A DNA stretch of 64,000 nucleotides, taken from Microbacterium sp. TNHR37B. GTDB lineage: Bacteria; Actinomycetota; Actinomycetes; Actinomycetales; Microbacteriaceae. The stretch is from the NCBI RefSeq assembly GCF_001620065.1, contig NZ_LQGV01000003.1:496001-560000 (forward strand), given 5' to 3'. Made by a program: the position numbers and the translations under genes. The notes under the pieces were generated by a model. It saw nothing but the letters and a program-made list of their open reading frames with translations. It ran no database searches and was not told the origin of the DNA. Below, piece by piece: positions 1 through 9,367 of the stretch; within the stretch, counting starts at the first letter, position 1, and each line of letters starts with the position of its first letter.

Positions 1-24
1 GTCGACGACCTGCTGGTACGTCAT
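1..24 (-). CDS. possible 5' end of a gene running off the left edge
   Basis: On the minus strand an ATG at 24 opens a frame reading MTYQQVVD to the window edge. Only eight codons are visible and there is no Shine-Dalgarno sequence. A TAGCGT hexamer lies about 23 nt upstream. This may be the start of a gene next to the Lrp regulator, or chance. Nothing about its function can be said. Confidence 0.2.
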
Positions 25-117
25 CAGGGGCCGGAACACACAACGACGCTACGCGAGCGACAGGCGCGGCGTCATCCACCGGAGGATGTATCCGCCGCCG
101 ATGCCCGCCCGCCCGGG

Positions 118-573
118 TCAGTCGACGGCCGGCATCAGGGGACGGTTCTCGAAGAAGGTCTGCAGCACGACGGTCGTGCGCGTACGCACCGAAGCCGCCG
201 CCCGGATCTCGCGGATGAGGGCCTCGAGGGCGCGCGGGGTGGCGACGCGAACGAAGAGCATGTAGGCCGCGTCGCCCGCGATGGAGTGGCACGCCTCGAT
301 CTCCTCGAGGTGCGCCAGCAGCTCGGGGGCATCGTCGGGCTGCGCGGGATCGAGCGGGGTGATCTCGATGAACGCCGCGAGCGGCTTCCCGACCTCCTCC
401 GGATCGATCGTCGCGCGGTAGCCCGTGATCGCTCCCTCTGCTTCGAGACGCTTGAGCCGGGACTGCACGGCCGAGACCGACAGACCCACGGTGGCGGAGA
501 GCTGCGCGAGCGTCGCCCGACCGTCACGCGCCAAGACACGGACGATGCCCGCGTCCACCTCCGAGAGAGCCAT
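118..573 (-). CDS. Lrp/AsnC family transcriptional regulator
   Basis: A 151-residue protein with the classic AsnC plan. A winged helix-turn-helix occupies about residues 1-60 (the recognition region contains LSVSAVQSRLKRLEAEGAI), and a RAM effector-binding domain occupies about 70-145. Family members bind DNA as dimers or octamers and respond to amino acids. The ATG at 573 lies 7 nt downstream of TATCTT (581-586 on the minus strand), so the mRNA is probably leaderless. The gene is divergent from the DUF6421 gene, and a GGAAA-A-TTTCC palindrome (589-599) just upstream of its promoter is a candidate operator for self-regulation and for the divergent pair. The effector is unknown. Confidence 0.9.
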   Translation of the reverse strand: MALSEVDAGIVRVLARDGRATLAQLSATVGLSVSAVQSRLKRLEAEGAITGYRATIDPEEVGKPLAAFIEITPLDPAQPDDAPELLAHLEEIEACHSIAGDAAYMLFVRVATPRALEALIREIRAAASVRTRTTVVLQTFFENRPLMPAVD

Positions 574-588
574 GACAAACAAGATACC

Positions 589-599
589 GGAAAATTTCC
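589..599. promoter_or_regulatory. palindrome in the divergent Lrp / DUF6421 promoter region
   Basis: An 11-bp odd palindrome (GGAAA-A-TTTCC) sits immediately upstream of the leaderless -10 box of the Lrp gene and about 33 bp before TAGAAT (633-638), the probable -10 of the DUF6421 operon. Lrp regulators commonly bind such AT-centred palindromes, so this is a plausible operator. No footprint is known to me. Confidence 0.4.
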
Positions 600-678
600 T
601 GTGGTGGCGGGCATGAACGGGAAGCAATCCCGTAGAATCGCCGGGATCCGTTCGCGCGACCCCGACAGGAGGTTCATC

Positions 679-2097
679 ATGTCCCTGACAACCGGCACCC
701 CCCAGACCGTCATCGGCGAGCCCGAGGTCGTCGAGGACGGCCGCGCGCTCGCTGAGCAGCCGGCCTGGCTCGCGTTGAAGGACGCGGTGATCGGCCTGCA
801 GGAACTGCAGACGCAGGACGGTTCCCTCGCCGAGGATGCCGATCCCGCCGAAGCACGGTCCTACGTCGCCGTCATCGTGGAGGCGATCCGCGCCCTGAGC
901 CCCCTGTTCCCGCACGATGCCGAGTATCTCGCCGCGAGCATCCACGACTTCCAGCGGTGGTCGGACGGCGGCTTCGGGGTGCCCGACTTCCTCGACTCCC
1001 TCACCGCCTTCCAGCCGCAGCAGCACCGTGTGGACGGGCTGACGCACCTCGTCGTCTTCCCGATGTACACGCAGAACGGGTCCCGCAATCGCTTCGTCGA
1101 AGCGGTGCTGGTCGAGGTGATCTGGCCCGAGTTCATCGCCGAGCTGGAGACGACGTACACCAACGCCCTGTTCGTCTCGCTGCGCCTGCTCGATTTCACC
1201 CCCGGCTACGACACCAACTCCGCGGTCCTCTTTCCCGAGACGGTCGCGATGCGCGAGATTCCCACGTTCACCTGGGGCGCGATCTTCCAGGATCGTGAGG
1301 CGGCGCGGTATCGCCGCGTCGTGCGTGCGGCCGCGTCCATCACGAAGCTCGATCTTCCCGAGGCCGCCGCGCGCATGCTCGACGACCAGGCGCTCACCGA
1401 GAAGACGTTCGTGATGTGGGATCTCATCCACGACCGCACGCACATGCGCGGAGACCTCCCGTTCGACCCGTTCATGATCAAGCAGCGGATGCCCTACTTC
1501 CTCTATTCACTCGAGGAGCTGCGGTGCGACCTCACCGCCTTCCGCGAGTGCGTGTCGATCGAGAAGACGCTGGCAGAACGCGACGACACCCTGACCGCGG
1601 CCGAGGCGGAGATGCTCGAGCACGCGCGGCTCGTGCAGTACGCCGTGATCTTCGACCGCATCTTCCGATTCGCCATCACCGGCACTCGCGTCCGCAACTA
1701 CGACGGGCTGGGCGGCCAGCTGCTGTTCGCCTGGCTGCACCAGCGCGGCGTCCTGCACTGGACCGACACCGCGCTCGCGTTCGATTGGGAGGCGGTGCCG
1801 GCAGCCGTTGTCGCCCTCGGCGACGCGATCGACGAGCTCTACTGGCGCTCGATCGACCGCCCCAAGGTCTCTCACTGGCTCGCCGCGTACGACCTCGTGC
1901 GGGCGACCCTGGAGCCGCACCCTGCGTCGCGGTGGGCGCGGGGACTCTCGGACGAGATCCTGGCCGGACCGCCGAAGGGGTACACCGACGCCGTCCTGGA
2001 CGACGAGTTTCCGCTGTCGATGTTCTTCGAGGCGCTGGAGAAGAAGATGCGTGACGTGATCGCCTCGACCGAGGGGATCCGCGGCACGGATGACTGA
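679..2097 (+). CDS. DUF6421 family protein
   Basis: A 472-residue soluble protein that I place in the uncharacterised actinobacterial DUF6421 family. No catalytic motif can be named. A conserved-looking stretch near residue 255 contains HDRTHMRGDLPFDPF, which could bind metal. The ATG at 679 was chosen because AGGAGG lies at 668-673, and TAGAAT at 633-638 would give a leader of about 35 nt. The frame stays open upstream only because of GC-rich antisense coding. Its stop overlaps the start of the following SDR gene by 8 bp, so the two are translationally coupled and probably act together. Function unknown. Confidence 0.85.
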   Translation: MSLTTGTPQTVIGEPEVVEDGRALAEQPAWLALKDAVIGLQELQTQDGSLAEDADPAEARSYVAVIVEAIRALSPLFPHDAEYLAASIHDFQRWSDGGFGVPDFLDSLTAFQPQQHRVDGLTHLVVFPMYTQNGSRNRFVEAVLVEVIWPEFIAELETTYTNALFVSLRLLDFTPGYDTNSAVLFPETVAMREIPTFTWGAIFQDREAARYRRVVRAAASITKLDLPEAAARMLDDQALTEKTFVMWDLIHDRTHMRGDLPFDPFMIKQRMPYFLYSLEELRCDLTAFRECVSIEKTLAERDDTLTAAEAEMLEHARLVQYAVIFDRIFRFAITGTRVRNYDGLGGQLLFAWLHQRGVLHWTDTALAFDWEAVPAAVVALGDAIDELYWRSIDRPKVSHWLAAYDLVRATLEPHPASRWARGLSDEILAGPPKGYTDAVLDDEFPLSMFFEALEKKMRDVIASTEGIRGTDD

Positions 2098-2764
2098 GAC
2101 CGCGATCGCGCAGCGGACCGTGCTGGTCGCGGGGGCGACCGGTGCGAGCGGTCTCGCGGCGACGCGCGCGCTGGTGGGGGCCGGCGCGCGCGTGGTCGCC
2201 GTCGGCCGAGACGAGCGACGGCTGACGCCGCTCGCCTCGCTCGGCGCGCGCACCGAGGTCTGCGACCTCGCCTCGGAAGAAGGGGTCACGGCCCTCCGCG
2301 ACAGGCTCCACGACAACGGCGTGCGCGTCGACGGACTCCTTCACCTCGTGGGCGGGTGGCGCGGGGGCGGCGGGATCCCGGGGCAGAGCGACGAGGACTA
2401 TCGCTTCCTCGAGCAGTCGTTCACGGCACTGCGACACGTCACGCGGACGTTCTGGCAAGACCTCGCCACCGCACCCGTCGGCCGGACCGCCATCGTCTCC
2501 TCGACCGCCGTCGCCCGGCCGCTGGCCGGAGGGGCGAACTACGCCTCCGTCAAAGCCGCGTCCGAGGCCTGGGTCCATGCCGTGGCGCGCGGCTTCGCCA
2601 CAGCAGCGCGCGACGCCGGCCGCCCCCTGACCGCGGCAGCGGTCATCTACCGCGTGCGCTCTCTGGCGGACCGGGAAGACGACCTCGCCCGCGCGTACAC
2701 GTCTGTGTGGGACCGTCCGGCCGAAGCCGTCAACGGCTCCGTCATGGAGCTCGACGAGGCCTGA
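2090..2764 (+). CDS. SDR family NAD(P)-binding oxidoreductase
   Basis: A 224-residue short-chain dehydrogenase/reductase. The nucleotide-binding glycine motif GATGASG is near residue 14. A serine in IVSSTAVARP and the NYASVK segment supply the Ser-Tyr-Lys active site. The fold is complete but short at the C-terminus. Its ATG lies inside the last codons of the DUF6421 gene (8-bp overlap), which argues for one operon. The substrate cannot be read from sequence. Confidence 0.88.
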   Translation: MTETAIAQRTVLVAGATGASGLAATRALVGAGARVVAVGRDERRLTPLASLGARTEVCDLASEEGVTALRDRLHDNGVRVDGLLHLVGGWRGGGGIPGQSDEDYRFLEQSFTALRHVTRTFWQDLATAPVGRTAIVSSTAVARPLAGGANYASVKAASEAWVHAVARGFATAARDAGRPLTAAAVIYRVRSLADREDDLARAYTSVWDRPAEAVNGSVMELDEA

Positions 2765-2771
2765 CCCGGAC

Positions 2772-2801
2772 ACAGGCCCGACCCGCACAGGCCCGACCCT
2801 G
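2772..2801. repeat. two tandem copies of a 15-bp unit
   Basis: ACAGGCCCGACCC is repeated at 2772 and 2787 in the short gap between the convergent SDR and MFS genes. It is followed by the hairpin at 2812-2828. It is probably a slippage product with no visible role. Confidence 0.6.
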
Positions 2802-2811
2802 GACGCAGGGA

Positions 2812-2828
2812 AGGCGCACCGCGCGCCT
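2812..2828. terminator. short hairpin between convergent genes
   Basis: AGGCGC pairs with GCGCCT around a 5-nt loop, located between the SDR stop and the MFS stop. There is no T-tract, so this is a weak or bidirectional terminator at best. Confidence 0.35.
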
Positions 2829-4294
2829 CAGGACTGATCGGCAACGCCGCCTCGGGCTTGCGCCGCGGAGGCGGGCGGGACGACCGGCGGTTCCACCGCT
2901 GCCGGAGGGGTCTCCTCGACCGCCGCCGAGGTGTTCGTCGACGCCTCGGGCCTCTCGGGGGCCGTCGCGTACTCCGCGGAGAGGATGCGATAGGAGCGCG
3001 TCGCGAAAGCGAGGAGCGCGAAGACGACCATCACGAGCCCCGACACGAGGAACACGAGCGCGATGCCGCGCGCCTCGCCGTCGCCGAGCAGCCATCCCCA
3101 CCTCTGCCGCCCGGCGCTCGAGTCCATGTAGGGGATGATGACGAACTCCGCGAGCGGTGCGACGAGGAACGAGGTGATCGGAGCGGCCGACACCTCGATC
3201 GCCGTCGCCGCACCGAATACCCGGCCCTGGCTCTCGAAGGGCACGACGCGCTGCACGACCGTCTGTTCGGCCGCCTCGATCGCCGGGATCAGCATCATGT
3301 ACAGCCAGATGCCGACGACATAGAGCCACCACCACTCACGGAGCGTGAACACCGCACCGAGGACACCCATCACCATCACGAGGAGGAGCATCGTGCGGAT
3401 GGGGTTGCGTCCGAGTCCGCGGGCGGCCACGACGCCGCCCCCGATGAGGAAACCGGTCGCCGTGAAGCCGAGCACGACGCCCCACCATTCCACGCGGAAG
3501 AGCGTGAGGCCGTAGGGGTCCATGAGGGCCATGTAGACGCCGCCGATGAGGTTGTTGAACGTCGAGAACAGAATGAGGGCGAACAGGCCGGGCACGGCCC
3601 GGATCGCGACGGCGGCTCCGCGGACGTCGAGGATCTTCGAGCCCGGCGTCCGTTCCGGCTCGCCCTCGGGCACGCGCAGCGTGAAGAGGTGCACGAGCGC
3701 GACGAGGGTGAGCACGATCGCGATCACGAGCGTCCAGCCCATGCCGAGCCGACCGATCGCGAGCCCCGAGAAGACGCTCGTCACGAGGAACGCGAGCCCC
3801 TGGACGGTGCCGACGAGTCCGTTCGCGTTGGCATGACGCTCGGTGGGCACGAGGAGGGTGACGGTGGTCGCCAGCGCGATGTTGCGCAGGTTCTCGATCA
3901 CCGCCCCGGCGAGGATGATCCCGGAGAAGAGCCAGAACCACGGCCCGCCCAGGTCGAGAAGCTCCGCCTCGGGGCGAGCCAGGTACAGGACCCCGGCGAC
4001 GACGAACGCGACCAGGGTGACAAGGCCCGACAGGATCATGACCCGGTGCTTGCGATGACGGTCGACGAACGTGCCGAACACCATCCCGAAGATCGCCAGG
4101 AGCAGCATGTAGGCGCCGCCGATGATGCCGGTGGCCAGGACCGACCGCGTCTCGAGGTAGACCCAGAAGGTCAGAGCGAACCAGAGGAAGCTCGTCGTGA
4201 TGTTGGCGACGGCGGTGTTCACGAGCACATGGAGAAACGTGCGCATGCCTCCCGCGGGCACGGCCCGGGCGGGAGGGGATGACGACGGCGGCAT
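2828..4294 (-). CDS. MFS transporter
   Basis: A 488-residue integral membrane protein with about 12 hydrophobic spans and the MFS loop 2-3 signature, here GTFVDRHRKHRVM. It resembles the MFS_3 drug/siderophore exporter group. The C-terminal ~50 residues are a proline/alanine/valine-rich cytoplasmic tail. The ATG at 4294 is preferred over upstream codons because TACCCT (4301-4306) lies exactly 6 nt before it, suggesting a leaderless mRNA. An alternative start at 4248 would lose an N-terminal proline-rich segment. It is divergent from the threonine aldolase gene. The transported compound is unknown. Confidence 0.85.
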   Translation of the reverse strand: MPPSSSPPARAVPAGGMRTFLHVLVNTAVANITTSFLWFALTFWVYLETRSVLATGIIGGAYMLLLAIFGMVFGTFVDRHRKHRVMILSGLVTLVAFVVAGVLYLARPEAELLDLGGPWFWLFSGIILAGAVIENLRNIALATTVTLLVPTERHANANGLVGTVQGLAFLVTSVFSGLAIGRLGMGWTLVIAIVLTLVALVHLFTLRVPEGEPERTPGSKILDVRGAAVAIRAVPGLFALILFSTFNNLIGGVYMALMDPYGLTLFRVEWWGVVLGFTATGFLIGGGVVAARGLGRNPIRTMLLLVMVMGVLGAVFTLREWWWLYVVGIWLYMMLIPAIEAAEQTVVQRVVPFESQGRVFGAATAIEVSAAPITSFLVAPLAEFVIIPYMDSSAGRQRWGWLLGDGEARGIALVFLVSGLVMVVFALLAFATRSYRILSAEYATAPERPEASTNTSAAVEETPPAAVEPPVVPPASAAQARGGVADQS

Positions 4295-4391
4295 AGCGGG
4301 AGGGTAGCGGCCGGCTCCGACACGCGAAAGACCCCGGCCGAGCCGCACACACGCGGCGGCGGCAGCCGGGGCCGAACTAGGCTGGATCTCT

Positions 4392-5456
4392 GTGACCACC
4401 CTGCACGACACCCGCGTCCGCGGCTTCGCGAGCGACAACTACTCCGGCATCCACCCCGAGGTGCTCGCGGCGATCGCCGCGGCCAATGACGGACACCAGA
4501 TCGCCTACGGCGAAGACGTCTACACCGGCCGACTGCAAGAGGTGTTCGCCGCGCACTTCGGTGACGGCGTCCAGGCGTTCCCGGTGTTCAACGGGACCGG
4601 AGCCAACGTCGTCGGGCTCCAGTCGATGCTGCCGCGCTGGGGGGCGGTGATCGCGGCCTCCACCGCGCACATCAACGTCGACGAAGGCGGGGCTCCCGAG
4701 CGCGTGGCGGGCATCAAGATCCTCACCGTTCCCACCGACGACGGCAAGCTGACCCCTGACCTCATCGATCGCGAGGCCTGGGGCTGGGGCGACGAGCACC
4801 GCGCCCAGCCGCTCGTGGTGTCGCTGACCCAGTCCACGGAGCTCGGGACCCTCTACACGCCGGAGGAGATCGGCGCGATCGCCGACCACGTGCACGCCCG
4901 CGGGATGAAGCTGCACGTCGACGGTGCGCGGCTGTCCAACGCGGCGGCCGCCCTGGACCTGCCGCTGCGTGCTTTCACCCGTGACGTGGGCGTCGACGTC
5001 CTGAGCTTCGGGGGAACGAAGAACGGCGCGATGCTGGGCGAGGCGGTCGTCGTGCTCGACCCGAGCGCCTCTGAAGGACTCCTCTATCTCCGCAAGCTCA
5101 ACATGCAGCTCTCGAGCAAGATGCGCTTCGTCTCGGCCCAGCTGATCGCCCTGCTCGAGGGCGACCTGTATCTGCGCAACGCGCGGCACGCGAATGCGAT
5201 GGCGGCGCGCCTGCGCGCCGGCGTCGAGGCGGGAATCGACGGCGGGACCATCAACGGCGTGTCGTTCACGCAGCCCACGCAGGCCAACGGAGTCTTCGCG
5301 ACGCTCCCCGAGGGCGTCGCCGACGCTCTGCGCGAGCGGTTCCGCTTCTACGACTGGGATGCCGCCCGACGCGAGGTGCGGTGGATGTGCTCGTTCGACA
5401 CGACGGAGGACGACGTCGACGCCTTCGTCTCCGAGCTGGCCCGACTGACGTCCTGA
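4392..5456 (+). CDS. ltaE: low-specificity L-threonine aldolase
   Basis: A 354-residue PLP-dependent enzyme of the threonine aldolase/beta-eliminating lyase family, which cleaves L-threonine or allo-threonine to glycine and acetaldehyde. The PLP lysine is K210 in FGGTKNGAMLGE, and the HVDGARLSNA segment supplies the PLP-binding aspartate. The length is typical. The GTG at 4392 follows TAGGCT (4378-4383) by 8 nt, so the transcript is likely leaderless. Its promoter is back-to-back with that of the MFS exporter. It appears to be transcribed alone. Confidence 0.92.
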   Translation: MTTLHDTRVRGFASDNYSGIHPEVLAAIAAANDGHQIAYGEDVYTGRLQEVFAAHFGDGVQAFPVFNGTGANVVGLQSMLPRWGAVIAASTAHINVDEGGAPERVAGIKILTVPTDDGKLTPDLIDREAWGWGDEHRAQPLVVSLTQSTELGTLYTPEEIGAIADHVHARGMKLHVDGARLSNAAAALDLPLRAFTRDVGVDVLSFGGTKNGAMLGEAVVVLDPSASEGLLYLRKLNMQLSSKMRFVSAQLIALLEGDLYLRNARHANAMAARLRAGVEAGIDGGTINGVSFTQPTQANGVFATLPEGVADALRERFRFYDWDAARREVRWMCSFDTTEDDVDAFVSELARLTS

Positions 5457-5631
5457 TTTCGGGCCACCCGCCGCATTTCGCGCAGCAGAGCGCGCAAGAC
5501 GCGCAGAGCACCGCTGGTTCCGGTGGACCGCGTGATGAATCGGCCCGTTTCTCGTCTCCTGTAGGAGCAGCCGTCTGGGGACGGTCCGCTCACGCCTCGG
5601 CGCCCCGCGCGCCTTCGTCAACGGCGCAGCG

Positions 5632-8600
5632 ATGCGTCTTCATCTGGGGGATGAATTGGGTACTGCACTCTCGCGCGCTCTCTCGCGCGCACTTCCGGCG
5701 GCGACACCGCCGGGCGACGGAGCGGAACGGGCGTCGATCGCCCGCGTCCGCACCACTCGCGGCGTCGTCGCGGTGACGGTGGCCGCGCTGGCGGCGACGT
5801 TGGCCATCGCGGGGCCGGTGAGCCCCGCCTCCGCCGCCGCCGGGCCCGACACGGCCCCGCCGGAGCAGCGCAACTCCGCCACGGTCACCGCCGATCCGCT
5901 GCCCACCGTGCAGATCGACTCGGGTGTCGTCTGGACCCAGGCGATCGCCGGCAACACCGTGTTCGCGGGCGGATCCTTCAGCGCTGCTCGGCCCGCGGGC
6001 GCCGCTCCGGGTGAGCGGACCTTCCCGCGTCACAATCTCCTCGCGTACGACATCCGCACCGGCGAGGCGACCTCGTTCGCCCCGAAGATCGAAGGGACGG
6101 TCAAGTCCCTCGCGGTCTCGCCCGACGGCAAGACGCTGTATGTGGGCGGCGCCTTCAAGAAGGTCAACGACCAGGATCGCTTCTATCTTGCGGCCTTCGA
6201 CGTGGCGACGGGGGAACTGACGAACTTCAAGGCCGCCATGGGCGGGGGCTACGTCAACGCGATCGCCGTGACCGATCGGACCGTCTATGTCGGCGGACTG
6301 TTCGGCGCCGCGAAGGGAGTGGGGCGGCAGAACCTCGCCGCGGTGACAACTAAGGGCGAGCTGCTGTCGTGGGCCCCGACCGCCGACCGGCAGATCGACG
6401 CCATGACGCTGACGCCCGAGGGCGACAAGGTCATCATCGGGGGGCGCTTCCGCCTCGTCAACGGTGCCGTGCAGCCCGGTCTTGCCGCCCTCGACGCGGT
6501 CACCGGCACCAAGGTGCGATGGGCGGCGCAGGACACCATCCAGAACGCGAAGTCCGCGGTCGAGACTCACCTCGACAAGGGCGGAATCTGGAACCTGACG
6601 ACGGATGGCAAAGCGGTCTACGGCACGGGGTGGACGCTGTTCGGCAAGGTCGTCGGCAACCTCGAGGGCGCCTTCTCGGCGAACCCGTCGACGGGCGCGC
6701 TGAACTGGGTCGCGGACTGCCACGGCGACCACTACGGCGTGTACTCCGACGGCACGAACGTCTACACCGCCAATCACGCGCACGACTGCTCGACCGTCGG
6801 CGGCTTCCCCGAGGGCGGAAAGACCAACCAACGTCACGCGACGGTCTACACCACCGCGACGAAGGGCAAGCTGGGCCCCGCGCTCAAGCCCGACTACTAC
6901 CAGACCTGGGAGGGCACGAACGCGCCCGCATTCGTCGACTGGTCGCCGGAGTGGGTCACCGGGACGGCGACCGGCATGGGTCAGGCCACCTGGTCGGTCA
7001 CCGGAAACGGTGAGTACGTCGTCTATGGCGGGGAGTTCCCGTTCGTCAACAAGAAGCGCAGCCAGGGCATCGCGCGTTTCGCGGTGAACCCGCCCGGCGG
7101 GCCGAAGGAAGGGCCGCAGAAGTCCGGCACCGACTGGGCTCCCACCGCGTCGTCGGCGGGCGGCTCCGGCATGGTGCGCGTGACGGTTCCGCTCAACTGG
7201 GACCGCGATGACCTCTCGCTCACCTACGACCTCTACGTCGACGGCATCGACGCCCCGATCGGCTCGGCGACGGTCGACTCCCCGTTCTGGGAGCGCACCA
7301 AGACCGTGACCGTCATCGGTTCCGGGCTCACTCCGGGCGCGACCTACACGGCGCGCATTGTCGCTCGCGACGGTGACGGCAACAGCGCGACGAGCGCCAC
7401 CACCACTGCCACCGCGGGCGTCAAGGCTGCCTCGGTGTACGCCGACCAGGTGCGTGCCGACGGCGCCAGCCTGCTGTGGCGTCTCGGGACGACCGGCAGT
7501 GCTGCCAACGGCGGCAACGGCGGAACCGACTGGGTCGGCAGCAACGACGCCGTCTTCGGTTCGGGCGTCGGGAGCAAGACCACCGACGGTGCGATCGCGA
7601 ACGACGACAAGACCTCGGCGACGGTGAACGGCACCGCGTCGGCCTGGGCTCGGGCCAAGACCGCCACCCCGCTGGGCGGCGCCTTCGCGACGGAGATCTG
7701 GGTCAAGACCAACACCACCAAGGGCGGCTGGCTCAGCGGATACCGCACGCCTGCGTCAGGAACCGTCGAGCTCAGCGACCGCATGGTCTACATGCGCAAC
7801 GACGGCAAGCTGACCTTCGGCCTGCGCACCGGGGTGTACACCACTGTGAGCACGACCAAGGCGTACAACGACAACAAGTGGCATCACGTGGTCGCCCAGC
7901 TCAGCCCGACGGGCGGCATGGAGCTCTACGTCGACGGCACGCGTGTGGCGAGCAACTCCGCCATCACGTCGGCGCGCGCGTACACGGGCTTCTGGCAGGT
8001 CGGTGGCGACACCATCACCAGCGGCTGGCCGACCCGCCCCTCGTCGTCGTTCCTCAGCGGCCAGATCGACGAGTTCGCGGTGTACCCGCAGGCGCTCACG
8101 GCGGCGCAGATCAAGACGCACCACGCGATCGGCACGGGAGCGAAGGCTCCGAGCGCCGTCGTGACCACCAGCGGGAAGGACCTCGCGTGGGCCTTCGACG
8201 GATCGGGGTCGAAGGCCACCACGGGCGACATCGCGGGCTACGCGTGGAACTTCGGCGACGGAACGACCGGGACGGGGCGCACGGCATCGCACGAGTACGC
8301 GAAGCCCGGCACCTACACCGTGGCGCTCACCGTGACCGACGCGGGCGGGTTGTCCCAGACCACCCGCGCGACCGTCACGGCTACAGCCCCGAGGATCGCG
8401 CCCACGGCGGCGTTCTCTTCGAAGGCCCGCGATCTCGCGGTCTCCTTCGACGGCGGAGCATCCAGCGCGGAGTCCGGCACCTCGGTGGCGGCCTACCGAT
8501 GGGACTTCGGTGACGGCACGTCCGGTACCGGCAGCGCGCCGACCCACGAGTACACCGAGGCGGGAACCTACGCGGTCAGCCTGGTCGTCACCGACGCCCG

Positions 8601-9288
8601 CGGGATCGACAGTGAGACCGTGACGCACGACGTGACAGTCTCCGCGCCCGAGGCGGGGTTGATCGCCCGCGACACGTTCGAGCGGTCGGTGTCGTCCGGA
8701 TGGGGCGAGGCGACGAGCGGAGCGACGTGGGTCACCCCCGCGGGCTTCGCCGTGGCCGACGGCGTCGGAACGATCGAGGTCGGCCGCAGCCAGACCAAGA
8801 CGGCGGTCCTGACCGGCGCCGTTGCGCGCGACGTCGACGCCCGCGCGGTGTTCGGAACCGAAGCGGTCTCGGACGGCGGCGGAGTCCACCTCAACCTGGC
8901 CGTTCGCGCCTCCGACTCGGGGGCCTACCGCCTGAAACTGCGCATCGCCTCGACCGGCGTGGTCACCGCGAGTACGGCCAAGCTCCTGGGCTCCACCGAG
9001 ACGCTCCTGACCTCGCGTGCCGTGCCGGACTACGTCCACACCGCGGGCGGACGCCTCCACACGCGCCTGCAGGCCGTGAGCGAGGGCGGAACGACCACCC
9101 TGCGCGCGAAGGTCTGGCCCGTGGGAACCGAAGAGCCCGACGCGTGGCTCATCGTGTCGACCGATGCGGAGGCAGAACTGCAGGACGCCGGTTCACTGCG
9201 CATCAGCGCCTACCTGACCGGCACCAGCACGAACGGGCCGGCCCGGATCACCGTCGACGACATCGAGGCGCAGCAGCCCGCGCTGTAG
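5632..9288 (+). CDS. large secreted protein with propeller-like, FN3-like, LamG and two PKD domains
   Basis: A 1218-residue exported protein. Residues ~40-69 form a Sec signal (Arg-rich n-region, hydrophobic 44-61, cleavage near ASA at 67-69). About 90-490 is a repeated beta-propeller-like region with recurring VGGxF motifs. An FN3-like module follows at ~503-600, then a LamG/concanavalin-like lectin domain (~603-840) and two PKD domains (~843-1005, each with an FGDGT motif). The C-terminal ~1008-1218 is an unassigned beta-rich module. There is no LPXTG anchor, so it is probably secreted. It may bind carbohydrate or the cell wall. No catalytic residues are evident. The start is uncertain: ATG 5632 gives an unusually long n-region, but no better start or ribosome site is visible. 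Confidence 0.8.
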   Translation: MRLHLGDELGTALSRALSRALPAATPPGDGAERASIARVRTTRGVVAVTVAALAATLAIAGPVSPASAAAGPDTAPPEQRNSATVTADPLPTVQIDSGVVWTQAIAGNTVFAGGSFSAARPAGAAPGERTFPRHNLLAYDIRTGEATSFAPKIEGTVKSLAVSPDGKTLYVGGAFKKVNDQDRFYLAAFDVATGELTNFKAAMGGGYVNAIAVTDRTVYVGGLFGAAKGVGRQNLAAVTTKGELLSWAPTADRQIDAMTLTPEGDKVIIGGRFRLVNGAVQPGLAALDAVTGTKVRWAAQDTIQNAKSAVETHLDKGGIWNLTTDGKAVYGTGWTLFGKVVGNLEGAFSANPSTGALNWVADCHGDHYGVYSDGTNVYTANHAHDCSTVGGFPEGGKTNQRHATVYTTATKGKLGPALKPDYYQTWEGTNAPAFVDWSPEWVTGTATGMGQATWSVTGNGEYVVYGGEFPFVNKKRSQGIARFAVNPPGGPKEGPQKSGTDWAPTASSAGGSGMVRVTVPLNWDRDDLSLTYDLYVDGIDAPIGSATVDSPFWERTKTVTVIGSGLTPGATYTARIVARDGDGNSATSATTTATAGVKAASVYADQVRADGASLLWRLGTTGSAANGGNGGTDWVGSNDAVFGSGVGSKTTDGAIANDDKTSATVNGTASAWARAKTATPLGGAFATEIWVKTNTTKGGWLSGYRTPASGTVELSDRMVYMRNDGKLTFGLRTGVYTTVSTTKAYNDNKWHHVVAQLSPTGGMELYVDGTRVASNSAITSARAYTGFWQVGGDTITSGWPTRPSSSFLSGQIDEFAVYPQALTAAQIKTHHAIGTGAKAPSAVVTTSGKDLAWAFDGSGSKATTGDIAGYAWNFGDGTTGTGRTASHEYAKPGTYTVALTVTDAGGLSQTTRATVTATAPRIAPTAAFSSKARDLAVSFDGGASSAESGTSVAAYRWDFGDGTSGTGSAPTHEYTEAGTYAVSLVVTDARGIDSETVTHDVTVSAPEAGLIARDTFERSVSSGWGEATSGATWVTPAGFAVADGVGTIEVGRSQTKTAVLTGAVARDVDARAVFGTEAVSDGGGVHLNLAVRASDSGAYRLKLRIASTGVVTASTAKLLGSTETLLTSRAVPDYVHTAGGRLHTRLQAVSEGGTTTLRAKVWPVGTEEPDAWLIVSTDAEAELQDAGSLRISAYLTGTSTNGPARITVDDIEAQQPAL

Positions 9289-9303
9289 GGGTCTCATCGA
9301 GAA

Positions 9304-9346
9304 AGGCGGCGTCCCCGCGCACGATACGTGTTCGGGGGCGCCGCCT
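9304..9346. terminator. intrinsic terminator-like hairpin
   Basis: AGGCGGCGTCCCCG and CGGGGGCGCCGCCT form a long GC-rich stem around a ~16-nt loop just after the secreted-protein gene and before the convergent DivIVA-like gene ends. It may serve both directions. There is no clear T-run. Confidence 0.6.
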
Positions 9347-9367
9347 CTCGTCGTCGACGGGGTAGCG

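Noticed and set aside
86..96. A third copy of the 17-bp element (GGATGTATC near the left end)
   Set aside because: Only about nine bases match and the surrounding bases differ, so it is likely chance.
2858..4282. A 474-residue plus-strand open frame
   Set aside because: Antisense to the MFS gene, rich in Arg/Asp/Glu/His from reverse-complemented hydrophobic codons; not a real gene.
5457..5631. Cyclic-di-AMP riboswitch before the secreted protein
   Set aside because: Small hairpins such as CCGTC/GACGG exist but no recognisable conserved core.
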